Source: Fusobacteria bacterium ZRK30
GTDB lineage: Bacteria; Fusobacteriota; Fusobacteriia; Fusobacteriales; Fusobacteriaceae
Reading direction: 5' to 3'
Length of the DNA: 64,000 nt
Assembly: GCA_024628785.1 (NCBI GenBank)
Contig: CP102405.1
Location: 620,001-684,000, forward strand
Shown: in pieces, positions 55,613 to 64,000 of the stretch
How the letters are laid out: the number at the start of each line of letters is the position of its first letter
Position numbering within the stretch: position 1 is the first letter of the stretch
Program-made: the position numbers and the translations under genes
Notes under the pieces: generated by a model
Database searches by the model: none
What the model saw: only the letters and a program-made list of their open reading frames with translations
Told to the model about the DNA's origin: nothing

Positions 55613-57370
55613 ATGGAATTAATAAACATTATCATAGATGGTAAATCAATAGAAGTTCCCAAGGGAGCAACGATACTTTCTGCTGCTGAATCATTAGGAG
55701 TTTCTATTCCTACACTGTGTCACTTACAAATAGGTGAAAATGGATATAAAAATGATTGTGCATCATGTAGAATATGTGTTGTAGAGGTTGAAGGAAGAAG
55801 AAATTTAGCGCCTGCTTGTGCTACACCAGTTCATGAGGGAATGGTAGTAAAGACTAATACAATGAATGTAATGCAAAAAAGAAGAACTATAATGGAACTA
55901 TTGCTATCGGATCATCCTAAGGATTGTTTATCATGTTCTAAAAATGGAGAGTGTGAGTTACAGGACTTAGCTATTCAATTAGGTGTGAGAGAGGTAAGAT
56001 TTGAAGGAGAGATGTCAAGCTACAGATCTGACTACTCACCTTCTATCATAAGAGATATGGATAAGTGTATCATGTGTAGAAGATGTGAAACTATGTGTAA
56101 TGATGTGCAGACAGTAGGAGCACTATCAGGAGTAAATAGAGGTTTTGACTCAGTAGTTGCACCAGCATTTGAAAAAAACTTAGAAGACAGTGTATGTACT
56201 TACTGTGGTCAATGTGTAGCTGTATGTCCAGTAGGAGCACTACATGAAAATGATCATACTTGGAAGTTAGTTAAAGACTTAGCTGACCCTAAGAAAAAAG
56301 TGATAGTTCAAGTTGCCCCTGCTGTAAGAGTAGCTTTAGGTGAGGAATTCGGAGAGGAACCGGGAACAAATGTAACTGGTAAAATGGTAACGGGACTTAG
56401 ACAATTAGGATTTGACCAGGTATTCGATACTAACTGGGCCGCTGACCTTACTATAATGGAAGAAGCTTCTGAATTTAAAGACAGGTTAGAAAGATTCTTG
56501 TCAGGAGATAAAGATGTAAAATTACCATTATTAACTTCTTGCTGTCCGGCATGGGTAAAATTCTTCGAGCATAACTATCAAGATATGTTAGATGTACCAT
56601 CTTCAGCTAAATCACCTCAACAAATGTTTGGTGCAGTTGCTAAAGGAATCTGGGCTAAGGAAGAGGGAATTGCGAGGGAAGATCTTATTGTGGTATCTGT
56701 AATGCCATGTTTAGCTAAAAAATATGAAACTTCCAGAGATGAATTTAAAGTGGATGACAATCCAGATGTAGATTATTCTATCTCGACTAGAGAATTAGCT
56801 AAGTTATTAAAGCAAGCCAATATAGATTTAAGAATATTAGAAACTTCTGAATTTGATAATCCATTGGGAGAATCATCTGGAGCAGCTGATATATTCGGTA
56901 GAACTGGTGGGGTAATTGAAGCCGCTACTAGAACTGCATACGAATGGGTAACAGGTGAAACATTAGAAAATTTAGACTTCGAAGCTTTAAGAGGATTTGA
57001 AGGATTCAGATCAGCTACTGTAAAGGTAGGAGACTTAGATCTTAATATCGGAATAGCTCATGGTTTAGGAGAAGCTAGAAAGATGTTAGATAAGATAAGA
57101 GCAGGAGAAGCTAGTTATCATGCGATAGAAATAATGGCATGTAAAGGTGGATGCGTAGGTGGAGGGGGACAACCTTACCATCACGGAGATTTCAGTATAG
57201 TTACTAAGAGAGCAGAAGGACTTCAAAATATAGATGATAACAAAACTTTGAGAAAATCTCATGAAAATAAATTTGTACAATCGATCTATGAAAATCATTT
57301 AGAAAAACCATTGAGTCATAAAGCTCATAAGTTACTACATACTAAATATTTTCCAAAGCATAAAATATAA
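55613..57370 (+). CDS. hydA: [FeFe] hydrogenase catalytic subunit
   Basis: 585 residues. The N-terminus has a plant-type [2Fe-2S] domain (CASCRICVVEVEGRRN), the His-ligated [4Fe-4S] site HPKDCLSCSKNGECELQ, and two [4Fe-4S] clusters (CIMCRRCETMC, CTYCGQCVAVCPVGA). The H-cluster domain has all three signatures: TSCCPAWVKF, MPCLAKKYE and MACKGGCVGGGGQP. With NuoE- and NuoF-like partners it forms a multi-subunit group A bifurcating-type enzyme. The maturases hydEFG are not in the window. Confidence 0.96.
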   Translation: MELINIIIDGKSIEVPKGATILSAAESLGVSIPTLCHLQIGENGYKNDCASCRICVVEVEGRRNLAPACATPVHEGMVVKTNTMNVMQKRRTIMELLLSDHPKDCLSCSKNGECELQDLAIQLGVREVRFEGEMSSYRSDYSPSIIRDMDKCIMCRRCETMCNDVQTVGALSGVNRGFDSVVAPAFEKNLEDSVCTYCGQCVAVCPVGALHENDHTWKLVKDLADPKKKVIVQVAPAVRVALGEEFGEEPGTNVTGKMVTGLRQLGFDQVFDTNWAADLTIMEEASEFKDRLERFLSGDKDVKLPLLTSCCPAWVKFFEHNYQDMLDVPSSAKSPQQMFGAVAKGIWAKEEGIAREDLIVVSVMPCLAKKYETSRDEFKVDDNPDVDYSISTRELAKLLKQANIDLRILETSEFDNPLGESSGAADIFGRTGGVIEAATRTAYEWVTGETLENLDFEALRGFEGFRSATVKVGDLDLNIGIAHGLGEARKMLDKIRAGEASYHAIEIMACKGGCVGGGGQPYHHGDFSIVTKRAEGLQNIDDNKTLRKSHENKFVQSIYENHLEKPLSHKAHKLLHTKYFPKHKI

Positions 57371-57373
57371 GAT

Positions 57374-57408
57374 AAAAAGTCAGCGAAATTCGCTGACTTT
57401 TTTTATTG
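57374..57408 (+). terminator. Terminator after hydA
   Basis: A 13-bp perfect stem AAAAAGTCAGCGA/TCGCTGACTTTTT, 3-nt loop and a T run. Confidence 0.92.
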
Positions 57409-57512
57409 CTTTAAATTTATATGAAATTAAAGTAGAATAAATGTGTCATTATTTAAGTATAAATAGAGTGTGATTGATCAAAATACTGAAATGTAAAGTA
57501 GATCTTAAAAAA

Positions 57513-57541
57513 TTGAAAAATTCTGACGAATATGCTATACT
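57513..57541 (+). promoter_or_regulatory. Promoter of glmU-prs
   Basis: TTGAAA (57513-57518), 17 bp, TATACT (57536-57541). Confidence 0.65.
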
Positions 57542-57571
57542 TCTAGGTAATGAACTGAGGGGTGATGAAGG

Positions 57572-58921
57572 ATGAAATTAGTTTCACTTATATTAGCGGC
57601 AGGAAAAGGTACAAGGATGAATTCTAACTTACCAAAGGTTGTTCACAAGGTTAACGGAATACCTATGGTAAAAAAAATAATGAACGTATTAGATGAATTA
57701 AAAGTAGAGAAAAATATATTAATATTAGGTCATAAAAAAGATGTTGTTTTGAAAAATGCAGGAGAGGAAAATACCTATGTTGTTCAAGAGGAACAGTTAG
57801 GTACAGGGCATGCAGTAATGATGGCGAAAGATATATTAAAGGATTACGATGGAGATGTAATGGTAGTGTGTGGAGATACACCACTATTGAGGTCAGAAAC
57901 TTTAAAAAAACTTTATGACAAACATATAGCTACTAAGGCAGCTACAACTATTCTAACATCTGTCTATGAAGATCCATTTGGATATGGAAGAATAGTAAAA
58001 AAGGATGGTCTGGTAAAAGCCATAGTAGAGCAAAAAGAAGCTGATTTTGAGATTCAGGCTATAAAAGAAGTAAATGCAGGTGTATATGTCTTTAACAGTA
58101 AAAAACTATTTGAAGCACTATCTAAGATGGATAATAATAATGCCCAAGGGGAATATTATTTGACAGATGTAATAAAGATTCAGGTAGAGAAAAAAGAAGT
58201 AGTGGAAAGCTTTATCTTAGAGGACAATGAGGAGATCTTAGGTGTTAATTCTAAAGTACAGTTAGCCCAGGCAGAAAAAGTCTTGAGAATGAGAAAAAAT
58301 GTTGCTCTCATGGAAGAAGGAGCAATTTTAATAGATCCACAAACTACATATGTAGAAGATGGTGTAAAGGTAGGTAAAGATACGGTTATTTATCCGGGAG
58401 CAGTTATCCAGGGAGAAACCGTTATTGGAGAAAACACAGAAATTATAGGAAATACTAGAATAATAGATTCTAAAATAGGTGGGAATGTAAGGATAGAATC
58501 TTCAGTAATAGAGGAATCAATAGTGGAAGATAAGGTTACAATTGGACCTTTTGCACATCTAAGACCGAAGACTCACTTAAAAGAAGAGGTGCATATAGGA
58601 AACTTCGTTGAAACTAAAAAATGTACATTAGAAAAAGGCGTTAAGGCCGGGCATTTGACATATTTAGGAGATGCTGAAATAGGTGAAAATACCAATATAG
58701 GAGCAGGAACCATAACTTGTAACTATGACGGGGTTAATAAACATAAAACAGTAATAGGGAAGAATGTATTTGTTGGAAGTGATACTGAATTAGTGGCACC
58801 TATAAGTATAGGAGATTCAGCAGTAATAGGAGCTGGGTCGGTAATTACTAAGGATGTACCTGCTAGAGCATTAGCAGTGGCTAGAGGAAAGCAGTTTATT
58901 AAGAAGGAGTGGACTAAATAA
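57572..58921 (+). CDS. glmU: Bifunctional UDP-GlcNAc pyrophosphorylase / glucosamine-1-phosphate acetyltransferase
   Basis: Makes UDP-GlcNAc for peptidoglycan and outer-membrane glycolipid. N-terminal uridyltransferase ([32 protein letters not shown]); C-terminal left-handed beta helix of hexapeptide repeats from about residue 250, with [16 protein letters not shown] and [11 protein letters not shown]. Length of 449 is standard. The prs start lies 2 bp after the stop. Confidence 0.97.
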   Translation: MKLVSLILAAGKGTRMNSNLPKVVHKVNGIPMVKKIMNVLDELKVEKNILILGHKKDVVLKNAGEENTYVVQEEQLGTGHAVMMAKDILKDYDGDVMVVCGDTPLLRSETLKKLYDKHIATKAATTILTSVYEDPFGYGRIVKKDGLVKAIVEQKEADFEIQAIKEVNAGVYVFNSKKLFEALSKMDNNNAQGEYYLTDVIKIQVEKKEVVESFILEDNEEILGVNSKVQLAQAEKVLRMRKNVALMEEGAILIDPQTTYVEDGVKVGKDTVIYPGAVIQGETVIGENTEIIGNTRIIDSKIGGNVRIESSVIEESIVEDKVTIGPFAHLRPKTHLKEEVHIGNFVETKKCTLEKGVKAGHLTYLGDAEIGENTNIGAGTITCNYDGVNKHKTVIGKNVFVGSDTELVAPISIGDSAVIGAGSVITKDVPARALAVARGKQFIKKEWTK

Positions 58922-58923
58922 CC

Positions 58924-59883
58924 ATGATTAAAAATGTCAAAGATGTAAAGATTTTTACTGGAACATCAAATGTTAGCTTAGCAAATAAAATTGTAGAACA
59001 TTTAGGAGTACCTTTAGGTAAGTCAGAAGTACTTAGATTTGCAGATGGAGAAGTTCTTACTAAGATCAATGAACCAGTTAGAGGTTGTCATGTATTCGTA
59101 ATTCAACCAACAACAGAGCCTGTAAATGAATCTTTAATGGAATTATTGATATTTATCGATGCATTAAAGAGAGCTTCAGCGGCTAAAATAACTGTAGTTA
59201 TGCCGTACTACGGATATGCAAGACAAGACAGAAAAGCCAGCCCAAGGGAACCAATTACATCTAAATTAGTAGCAAATTTACTTACAACAGCAGGAGCAAC
59301 AAGAGTAATGACTATGGATTTACATGCAAACCAAATCCAAGGTTTCTTTGACATCCCAGTAGATCATTTTAAGGCATTACCTCTTTTAGCGAGAAACTTT
59401 ATAGAGCACGGATTAAAAGGAGATGACGTAGTAGTAGTATCTCCAGATATCGGTGGTGTAAAAAGAGCCAGAGAATTAGCTAAATGGTTAGATTGTAAAA
59501 TAGCTATAATCGACAAAAGAAGACCAAAACCTAATATGTCAGAAATCATGAATATAATAGGAGATGTTGAAGGAAAAACAGCTATCTTCATAGACGATAT
59601 GATCGATACAGCAGGAACTATTACCAATGGAGCACAGGCTATCATGGATATGGGTGCAGTAGCATCTTATGCTTGTTGTACACATGCAGTATTTTCTGGA
59701 CCAGCAATAGAAAGGTTAGAAGCTTCACCGCTTAAGAAAATAATCATAACGGATTCTATTGAACTACCTGAAGAAAAGATAATATCTAAGGTAAAGATTT
59801 TATCTATAGATAAATTATTTGCAGAAGGAATAAAAAGAGTAATAGAACATAAATCGATAAGTGAGTTATTTGAAATAAAATAA
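58924..59883 (+). CDS. prs: Ribose-phosphate pyrophosphokinase
   Basis: Makes PRPP from ribose-5-phosphate and ATP. The 319-residue product has [17 protein letters not shown] near residue 130, [12 protein letters not shown] and the PRPP-binding loop [12 protein letters not shown] near residue 220. Adjacent to glmU, an order common in bacteria. A terminator follows. Confidence 0.98.
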   Translation: MIKNVKDVKIFTGTSNVSLANKIVEHLGVPLGKSEVLRFADGEVLTKINEPVRGCHVFVIQPTTEPVNESLMELLIFIDALKRASAAKITVVMPYYGYARQDRKASPREPITSKLVANLLTTAGATRVMTMDLHANQIQGFFDIPVDHFKALPLLARNFIEHGLKGDDVVVVSPDIGGVKRARELAKWLDCKIAIIDKRRPKPNMSEIMNIIGDVEGKTAIFIDDMIDTAGTITNGAQAIMDMGAVASYACCTHAVFSGPAIERLEASPLKKIIITDSIELPEEKIISKVKILSIDKLFAEGIKRVIEHKSISELFEIK

Positions 59884-59889
59884 TAATTT

Positions 59890-59922
59890 AAAAAGGAGGT
59901 CTTTGGACTTCCTTTTTTTTTT
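59890..59922 (+). terminator. Terminator after prs
   Basis: A stem AAAAGGAGGTC/GACTTCCTTTT with one G-U pair and a long T run. Confidence 0.85.
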
Positions 59923-59929
59923 GCTCATC

Positions 59930-59958
59930 TTGAGAAAATTTATAAAATATGATAAAAT
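59930..59958 (+). promoter_or_regulatory. Promoter of tsaC
   Basis: TTGAGA (59930-59935), 17 bp, TAAAAT (59953-59958). Confidence 0.5.
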
Positions 59959-59991
59959 GTTAAATAAATGTCATAAAAAAATGAGGTAGTT

Positions 59992-60624
59992 ATGAAAAAA
60001 TTATTTGGAAATAACGATTTGAATTATGAAGAAATCTCAAATATGGTAGCTGATGGAGACCTGATAATTTACCCAACCGATACAGTGTATGGATTGGGGG
60101 CAAGTATTGAGACAATAGAATCATTGGATAGAATCTATGAAGTAAAGGAAAGGGATAAAAAATCTCCCTTGATAGCTCTTTTAAGCGATAAAAAGTATGT
60201 GGAAAAAGTTGCTGTAATAAATGAACTCAATAGAAAGAAAATAGAAAAATTAATGGAAAATTTTTGGCCCGGTGGTCTAACAATAATTTTGGATAAGAAG
60301 AGGATAATTCCTTCTAACATGGTATCTAATGGTAGCAGTGTAGGAGTAAGAATCCCAAATCATAAAATATCTATAAAAATTATAGAAAGCTGTGGGGGAA
60401 TACTAGCAACTACAAGTGCCAATATATCAGGGGAACCTAGCCCTAGATCATATGAAGAACTCAGCGAAGAGATAAAATCCAGAGTAGAGATAGTGGTAGA
60501 TGATAATGAAACACCTAAAGGGGTAGAGTCAACTATAATCGATATGAGAGATACTCCTAAGATATTACGAGAGGGTCACATCACACAAATAGATATAGAA
60601 AAAATAATCGGGAAGATGAAATAA
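59992..60624 (+). CDS. L-threonylcarbamoyladenylate synthase (TsaC/Sua5 family)
   Basis: First step of tRNA t6A modification: forms threonylcarbamoyl-AMP. The YrdC domain of 210 residues has GDLIIYPTDTVYGLGAS near the N-terminus, KERDKKSPLIALLSDKKYV, WPGGLTIIL, GVRIPNH and TTSANISGEPSPRS. No Sua5 C-terminal extension is present, so it is the short TsaC form. 10 bp before the next small gene. Confidence 0.94.
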   Translation: MKKLFGNNDLNYEEISNMVADGDLIIYPTDTVYGLGASIETIESLDRIYEVKERDKKSPLIALLSDKKYVEKVAVINELNRKKIEKLMENFWPGGLTIILDKKRIIPSNMVSNGSSVGVRIPNHKISIKIIESCGGILATTSANISGEPSPRSYEELSEEIKSRVEIVVDDNETPKGVESTIIDMRDTPKILREGHITQIDIEKIIGKMK

Positions 60625-60634
60625 TGGAGGGAAT

Positions 60635-61054
60635 ATGAAAGGGCAAAATATGAATGGAATGCAAATGAGAAATATGTCAGGTATGATGGGTATCCAAAAT
60701 GCTATGCAAAGAATAGGAAAAGGAAAGAGAAAATATACTGTAAAGATCTCTAAACATAATAAAAAGTTTTTAGGTAAATTTGTAGAAGAGATTCAGAAAC
60801 AAATGGGCTCTGAAAACAATCCTCAAATGAAAGGTGTTCAAGATTTTTTAAATTATTTAAAAGCTGAATGCGGTAAAAAATCTATAACTGAGATCAAGAT
60901 GAGTTTTGATGAATTAGAGTTTTTAAAGAAAATGGTAGTGGATTCTGTTAAAGGTATGGAAGGTATGACCTATAAATGGTATCAAATTATTAATAAATTA
61001 ATGGTAAAAACAATGATCAAGTCTAATAGAAGTCTATTGGAAGAGTTAAAATAA
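60635..61054 (+). CDS. Hypothetical protein with Met-rich N-terminus
   Basis: 139 residues; unknown. The first 25 residues are rich in Met, Asn and Gly (MKGQNMNGMQMRNMSGMMG) and look disordered; the rest is helical and basic (KRKYTVKISKHNKKFLGKFV, SITEIKMSFDELEFLKKMV). No signal or membrane segment. GGAGGG precedes the ATG. Likely co-transcribed with tsaC. The Met cluster could bind metal or simply be a linker; neither is shown. Confidence 0.7.
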   Translation: MKGQNMNGMQMRNMSGMMGIQNAMQRIGKGKRKYTVKISKHNKKFLGKFVEEIQKQMGSENNPQMKGVQDFLNYLKAECGKKSITEIKMSFDELEFLKKMVVDSVKGMEGMTYKWYQIINKLMVKTMIKSNRSLLEELK

Positions 61055-61080
61055 TAAAGATTAAGGTAGAATGAAAATAT

Positions 61081-61126
61081 AAAAACAAGGGGTAATTAAA
61101 TTTAAATTTAATTACCCCTTGTTTTT
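61081..61126. terminator. Strong palindromic terminator
   Basis: A perfect 23-bp inverted repeat of AAAAACAAGGGGTAATTAAA type, with T-rich end on both strands, between the small gene and yvcK. Confidence 0.9.
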
Positions 61127-61199
61127 ATATTTAATTTTTTATAAGAGTAGAATAATCTTGTGCTATACTTATAATGGAGAAAATAAAAAGAGGTGACTT

Positions 61200-62165
61200 A
61201 TGAAAAATAAACCAAAGATAGTAGTATTAGGTGGCGGAACCGGTCTCTCTAACTTATTGAGAGGATTAAAATATTTTCCATTAGATATCACTGCTATAGT
61301 TACAGTGGCAGATGATGGTGGATCTTCCGGAAGACTCAGAACAGAGTTTAATATACCGGCACCAGGTGATATAAGGAACGTTATGATTGCACTCAGTGAA
61401 TTTGAAAGTAAAGGAGAGGAACTCCTAAATTATAGATTTGGCGGGACCAGCGACCTGGCGGGCCATCCAATAGGGAATCTTATGCTGACAGCCATGATAA
61501 ATATGGAAGGGAATATAGTAGATGGAATAAAGGCACTAAATGAAGTGTTAAATATAAAAGGAACGGTATTACCGGCCACCTCCAGCAGCTGTACTCTCAT
61601 TGCAGAGATGGAAGATGGTCAGATAGTCATGGGAGAATCTAAGATACCTGCCGTTAATAAAAAAATAAAAAGAGTGTATTTTGATAAAAAACCTAAGGCA
61701 GTCAGGGAAACTGTATCAGCTATTGAGCAGGCGGACATGGTGATAGTTGGGATTGGAAGCCTCTATACCAGTATTATGCCTAATTTAATCATAGAGGAGA
61801 TAAGGGATGCTGTATTAAAATCAAATGCTCATAAAATATATGTGTCTAATGCTATGGAGCAGCCTGGAGAGACTGCAGGTTATAGTGTGGGAGATCATAT
61901 AAAAGCTATATACTCCCATGTGGGAAAAGAATTTTTTAATTCTGTTATTGTGAACAGTAAAAAAATTCCAAATGATATTTTGGCTAAATATAAGGAACAG
62001 GATGTTAAGGAGATAAAGATAGATTTGGAAAATCTAAAAAAATATTCCCTTAAAATAATTCAGGAACCGTTGATAGAGATAAGTGAAAATAAAACTGTAA
62101 GACACAATCCATTGAAATTAGCATCAACTATATATTCATTGGTATTAGGAAAGATAAAACTGTAA
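61200..62165 (+). CDS. yvcK: YvcK/CofD-like gluconeogenesis factor
   Basis: 321-residue protein of the YvcK family, needed in other bacteria for growth on gluconeogenic carbon and for cell-shape maintenance; it binds UDP-sugars there. Motifs: VVLGGGTGLSNLLRGLK at the N-terminus, TVADDGGSSGRLR near residue 40, GDIRNVMIALS and GIGSLYTSIMPNL. RapZ is usually a neighbour but is not in the window; a radical SAM gene follows after 16 bp. Confidence 0.94.
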   Translation: MKNKPKIVVLGGGTGLSNLLRGLKYFPLDITAIVTVADDGGSSGRLRTEFNIPAPGDIRNVMIALSEFESKGEELLNYRFGGTSDLAGHPIGNLMLTAMINMEGNIVDGIKALNEVLNIKGTVLPATSSSCTLIAEMEDGQIVMGESKIPAVNKKIKRVYFDKKPKAVRETVSAIEQADMVIVGIGSLYTSIMPNLIIEEIRDAVLKSNAHKIYVSNAMEQPGETAGYSVGDHIKAIYSHVGKEFFNSVIVNSKKIPNDILAKYKEQDVKEIKIDLENLKKYSLKIIQEPLIEISENKTVRHNPLKLASTIYSLVLGKIKL

Positions 62166-62181
62166 AAAAGGGGGATTAAGA

Positions 62182-63114
62182 TTGTATAAATATATATTTG
62201 GACCAGTGCCTTCTAGAAGATTAGGAGTTTCTCTAGGTGTGGACTTGGTTATGCCTAAAACATGTAATTTGGATTGCATCTATTGTGAGTGTGGATCTAC
62301 AACTAAATTTTATAATATGAGAGATAGTTATATAGATATAGATAGATTAATAGGGGAACTTGAAGATGTATTGCAGAATCTGACTCCTGACTATATAACT
62401 TTTTCAGGTAGTGGAGAACCAACACTAAATAAAGATTTAGGTACGATAATCAAAAAAGTAAGAAAGATATACAATGGGAAGATAGCAGTTATAACTAATT
62501 CCAGCCTTCTGAATAATTTAGATGTAAGGGAATCACTGGAAGAAGCGGACCTTATCATCCCATCTTTAGATGCAATATCAGAAGACGTATTTAAAAGGAT
62601 GAACAGACCTATCGAAGGTTTGTCTGCTGAAAACATCTTGGATGGGATGACTAAATTTCTATCTACAACTAAAAAAGAGGTATACCTGGAGATCTTTATT
62701 GTAGAGGGAATAAATGACAGTATAGAAGAGTTGGAAAAATTTGTAGAGTATCTCAAAGATAAAGAAATAACTGCAATTCAGCTGAATACTTTGGCTAGAC
62801 CTGGAGCTGTAAGGGAGGTAAAGCCAGCCACTATAAAAAGGTTGTCTGAAATTAAGGATTATTTTATAAGCTCTGGTTTGAAATCGGTGGAAATTATAAA
62901 AAAATATACCTCCAGGGAAGAGCTCCCTAAGTACAGTGAAAAACTAGAAAAACTTATCTTAAATATGCTTACTAAGAGAAAATACAGTATAGATGAGATG
63001 GTTGAATTACTCCAAAGAAATGAAGTGGAGTTATTTAAATATTTAAATATTTTGCAAAAAGAAGGTAAGGTAAAAATAGTTATTGAAAATGATCAAATCT
63101 ATATAAAATCTTAA
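62182..63114 (+). CDS. Radical SAM protein (COG0731-like)
   Basis: 310 residues. The radical SAM core begins FGPVPSRRLGVSLGVDL and has the CxxxCxxC cluster in KTCNLDCIYCECG, then FSGSGEPTL and TNSSLL. The C-terminal ~60 residues form a winged-helix-like extension (KRKYSIDEMVELLQRNEVEL). The start is TTG at 62182 behind AAGGGGGA. The substrate is unknown; related proteins are often annotated Fe-S oxidoreductases. Possibly co-transcribed with yvcK. Confidence 0.88.
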   Translation: MYKYIFGPVPSRRLGVSLGVDLVMPKTCNLDCIYCECGSTTKFYNMRDSYIDIDRLIGELEDVLQNLTPDYITFSGSGEPTLNKDLGTIIKKVRKIYNGKIAVITNSSLLNNLDVRESLEEADLIIPSLDAISEDVFKRMNRPIEGLSAENILDGMTKFLSTTKKEVYLEIFIVEGINDSIEELEKFVEYLKDKEITAIQLNTLARPGAVREVKPATIKRLSEIKDYFISSGLKSVEIIKKYTSREELPKYSEKLEKLILNMLTKRKYSIDEMVELLQRNEVELFKYLNILQKEGKVKIVIENDQIYIKS

Positions 63115-63122
63115 AAAAATAA

Positions 63123-63151
63123 TTGACAAAAATTGTATTATTTTATATAAT
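63123..63151 (+). promoter_or_regulatory. Promoter of tRNA-Tyr (and tuf)
   Basis: Perfect consensus: TTGACA (63123-63128), 17 bp, TATAAT (63146-63151), about 35 nt before the tRNA. Confidence 0.85.
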
Positions 63152-63186
63152 GAATCGTATCTCTGTAAGGGATATAAAATACTCGT

Positions 63187-63271
63187 GGTTGGATTCCCGA
63201 GTGGTCAAAGGGAGCAGACTGTAAATCTGCCGGCTCAGCCTTCGAAGGTTCAAATCCTTCTCCAACCACCA
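63187..63271 (+). tRNA. tRNA-Tyr (GTA)
   Basis: 85 nt with encoded CCA. Acceptor GGTTGGA/TCCAACC, anticodon stem CAGA/TCTG with loop containing GTA, and a long class II variable arm (CCGGCTCAGCCTTCG). Confidence 0.96.
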
Positions 63272-63408
63272 TTTTTTAAAACTGCACAAATTTCTTAAAG
63301 TAAATATTTAAGGGAAGGGTGTGGATTTTTTTTTTAAGACAGTGAATTAGGCCATGGGGTCATAATATAAATTCAAAAATAAATTAAAATTTTTAGGAGG
63401 CTTTAACA

Positions 63409-64000
63409 ATGGCAAAAGAGCAATTTGACAGAAGTAAACCACATGTAAATATTGGAACAATAGGTCACGTAGACCATGGAAAGACAACAACAACAGCAGC
63501 AATCTCAAAAGTATTAGCAGACGCTGGATTAGCAGAAAGAGTAGATTTCGCTAACATCGACCAAGCACCAGAAGAAAGAGAAAGAGGAATCACTATCAAC
63601 ACGGCTCATATCGAGTACCAAACAGCAGCAAGACATTACGCTCACGTTGACTGTCCTGGCCATGCTGACTACGTAAAGAACATGATCACTGGAGCAGCAC
63701 AAATGGATGGAGCTATCTTAGTAGTTTCAGCAGCTGACGGTCCAATGCCTCAAACAAGAGAGCATATCTTACTTTCTAAGCAAGTAGGAGTACCTTACAT
63801 CATCGTATACTTAAACAAAGCTGACATGGTAGACGACGAAGAATTATTAGAATTAGTAGAAATGGAAGTAAGAGAATTATTAACTGAGTACGGATTCGAC
63901 GGAGATGACGCACCAGTAGTAACAGGTTCTGCATTAGGAGCATTAAATGGAGAGCAACAATGGGTAGACAAGATCATGGAATTAATGGATGCAGTAGATT
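63409..64000 (+). CDS. tuf: Elongation factor Tu, 5' part (runs off the window)
   Basis: GTPase that delivers aminoacyl-tRNA to the ribosome. 197 codons are in the window: [20 protein letters not shown] at the N-terminus (P-loop GHVDHGKT), [24 protein letters not shown] (G3), and NKADM (G4). The ATG at 63409 follows AGGAGG at about 9 bp. The frame is open to the last base, so the 3' part lies beyond. It follows tRNA-Tyr, an arrangement common in bacteria. Confidence 0.97.
   Translation, partial: MAKEQFDRSKPHVNIGTIGHVDHGKTTTTAAISKVLADAGLAERVDFANIDQAPEERERGITINTAHIEYQTAARHYAHVDCPGHADYVKNMITGAAQMDGAILVVSAADGPMPQTREHILLSKQVGVPYIIVYLNKADMVDDEELLELVEMEVRELLTEYGFDGDDAPVVTGSALGALNGEQQWVDKIMELMDAVD

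Noticed and set aside
63300-63360. A riboswitch or leader upstream of tuf
   Set aside because: The interval is short, contains poly-T and AT-rich sequence, and no recognisable aptamer fold was found.

Overview
The window is a 64 kb chromosomal segment of low G+C (roughly one third) from a diderm anaerobe. The evidence points to Fusobacteriota, near Ilyobacter, Propionigenium or Psychrilyobacter: AT-rich coding, fusobacterial-type gene sets (fused GshAB, Etf/acyl-CoA dehydrogenase, bifurcating-type [FeFe] hydrogenase), an outer-membrane barrel protein, and ATG/GTG/TTG starts behind strong GGAGG sites. The placement is inference; the complete 16S gene at about 46296-47815 would settle it.

Layout. 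1-6.2 kb: cell-wall and division operon murC-murB-ddl-ftsQ-ftsA-ftsZ. 6.3-7.4 kb: rpsF-ssb-rpsR. 7.6-10.3 kb: two paralogous secreted proteins. 10.4-19.1 kb: a type IV pilus/type II-like assembly cluster (pilB, pilC, an ABC exporter pair, a TPR protein) and three pilin paralogues, with an IS30-family element between pilins 1 and 2. 19.1-24.1 kb: a thiol/metal stress locus, with arsR-MATE-gshAB on the minus strand and, divergently, an ArsC-like gene whose frame runs through an in-frame TGA into a BFD-type [2Fe-2S] domain. 24.2-29.3 kb: adk-map-infA-rpmJ-rpsM-rpsK-rpsD-rpoA-rplQ. 29.4-32.4 kb: EamA transporter, pth and an unusual regulator with two TetR-type DNA-binding domains. 32.5-37.9 kb: acyl-CoA dehydrogenase with EtfB/EtfA, divergent from an SDR reductase and a thiolase. 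38-41.2 kb: an OMP, trxB, a winged-helix-HU fusion and small unknowns. 41.5-45.6 kb: a four-gene operon (cytoplasmic binding protein with DUF1858-like domain, HypB/UreG-like GTPase, soluble ABC ATPase, zinc-ribbon protein) divergent from a Crp/Fnr regulator. 46-51.5 kb: rRNA operon 16S-23S-5S-tRNA-Asn-5S-tRNA-Ala. 51.7-57.4 kb: a membrane J-domain protein and the NuoE/NuoF-like/[FeFe]-hydrogenase operon, which contains a small gene broken by an in-frame TGA. 57.5-64 kb: glmU-prs, tsaC and a small protein, yvcK and a radical SAM gene, tRNA-Tyr, and the 5' part of tuf.

Most exciting candidates. (1) A possible selenoprotein at 23400-24068: an ArsC-like domain, a Cys-TGA-Gly junction and an in-frame BFD iron-sulfur domain, with a hairpin placed like a bacterial SECIS element. 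(2) The four-gene cytosolic binding-protein/GTPase/ATPase operon at 41565-44774, which looks like a metal- or cofactor-handling system without any membrane component. Secondary points are a -1 frameshift site in the IS30 transposase, a possible pseudoknot leader before rpsM, a tandem TetR regulator, dispersed inverted-repeat elements and a Cys-less broken gene in the hydrogenase operon.
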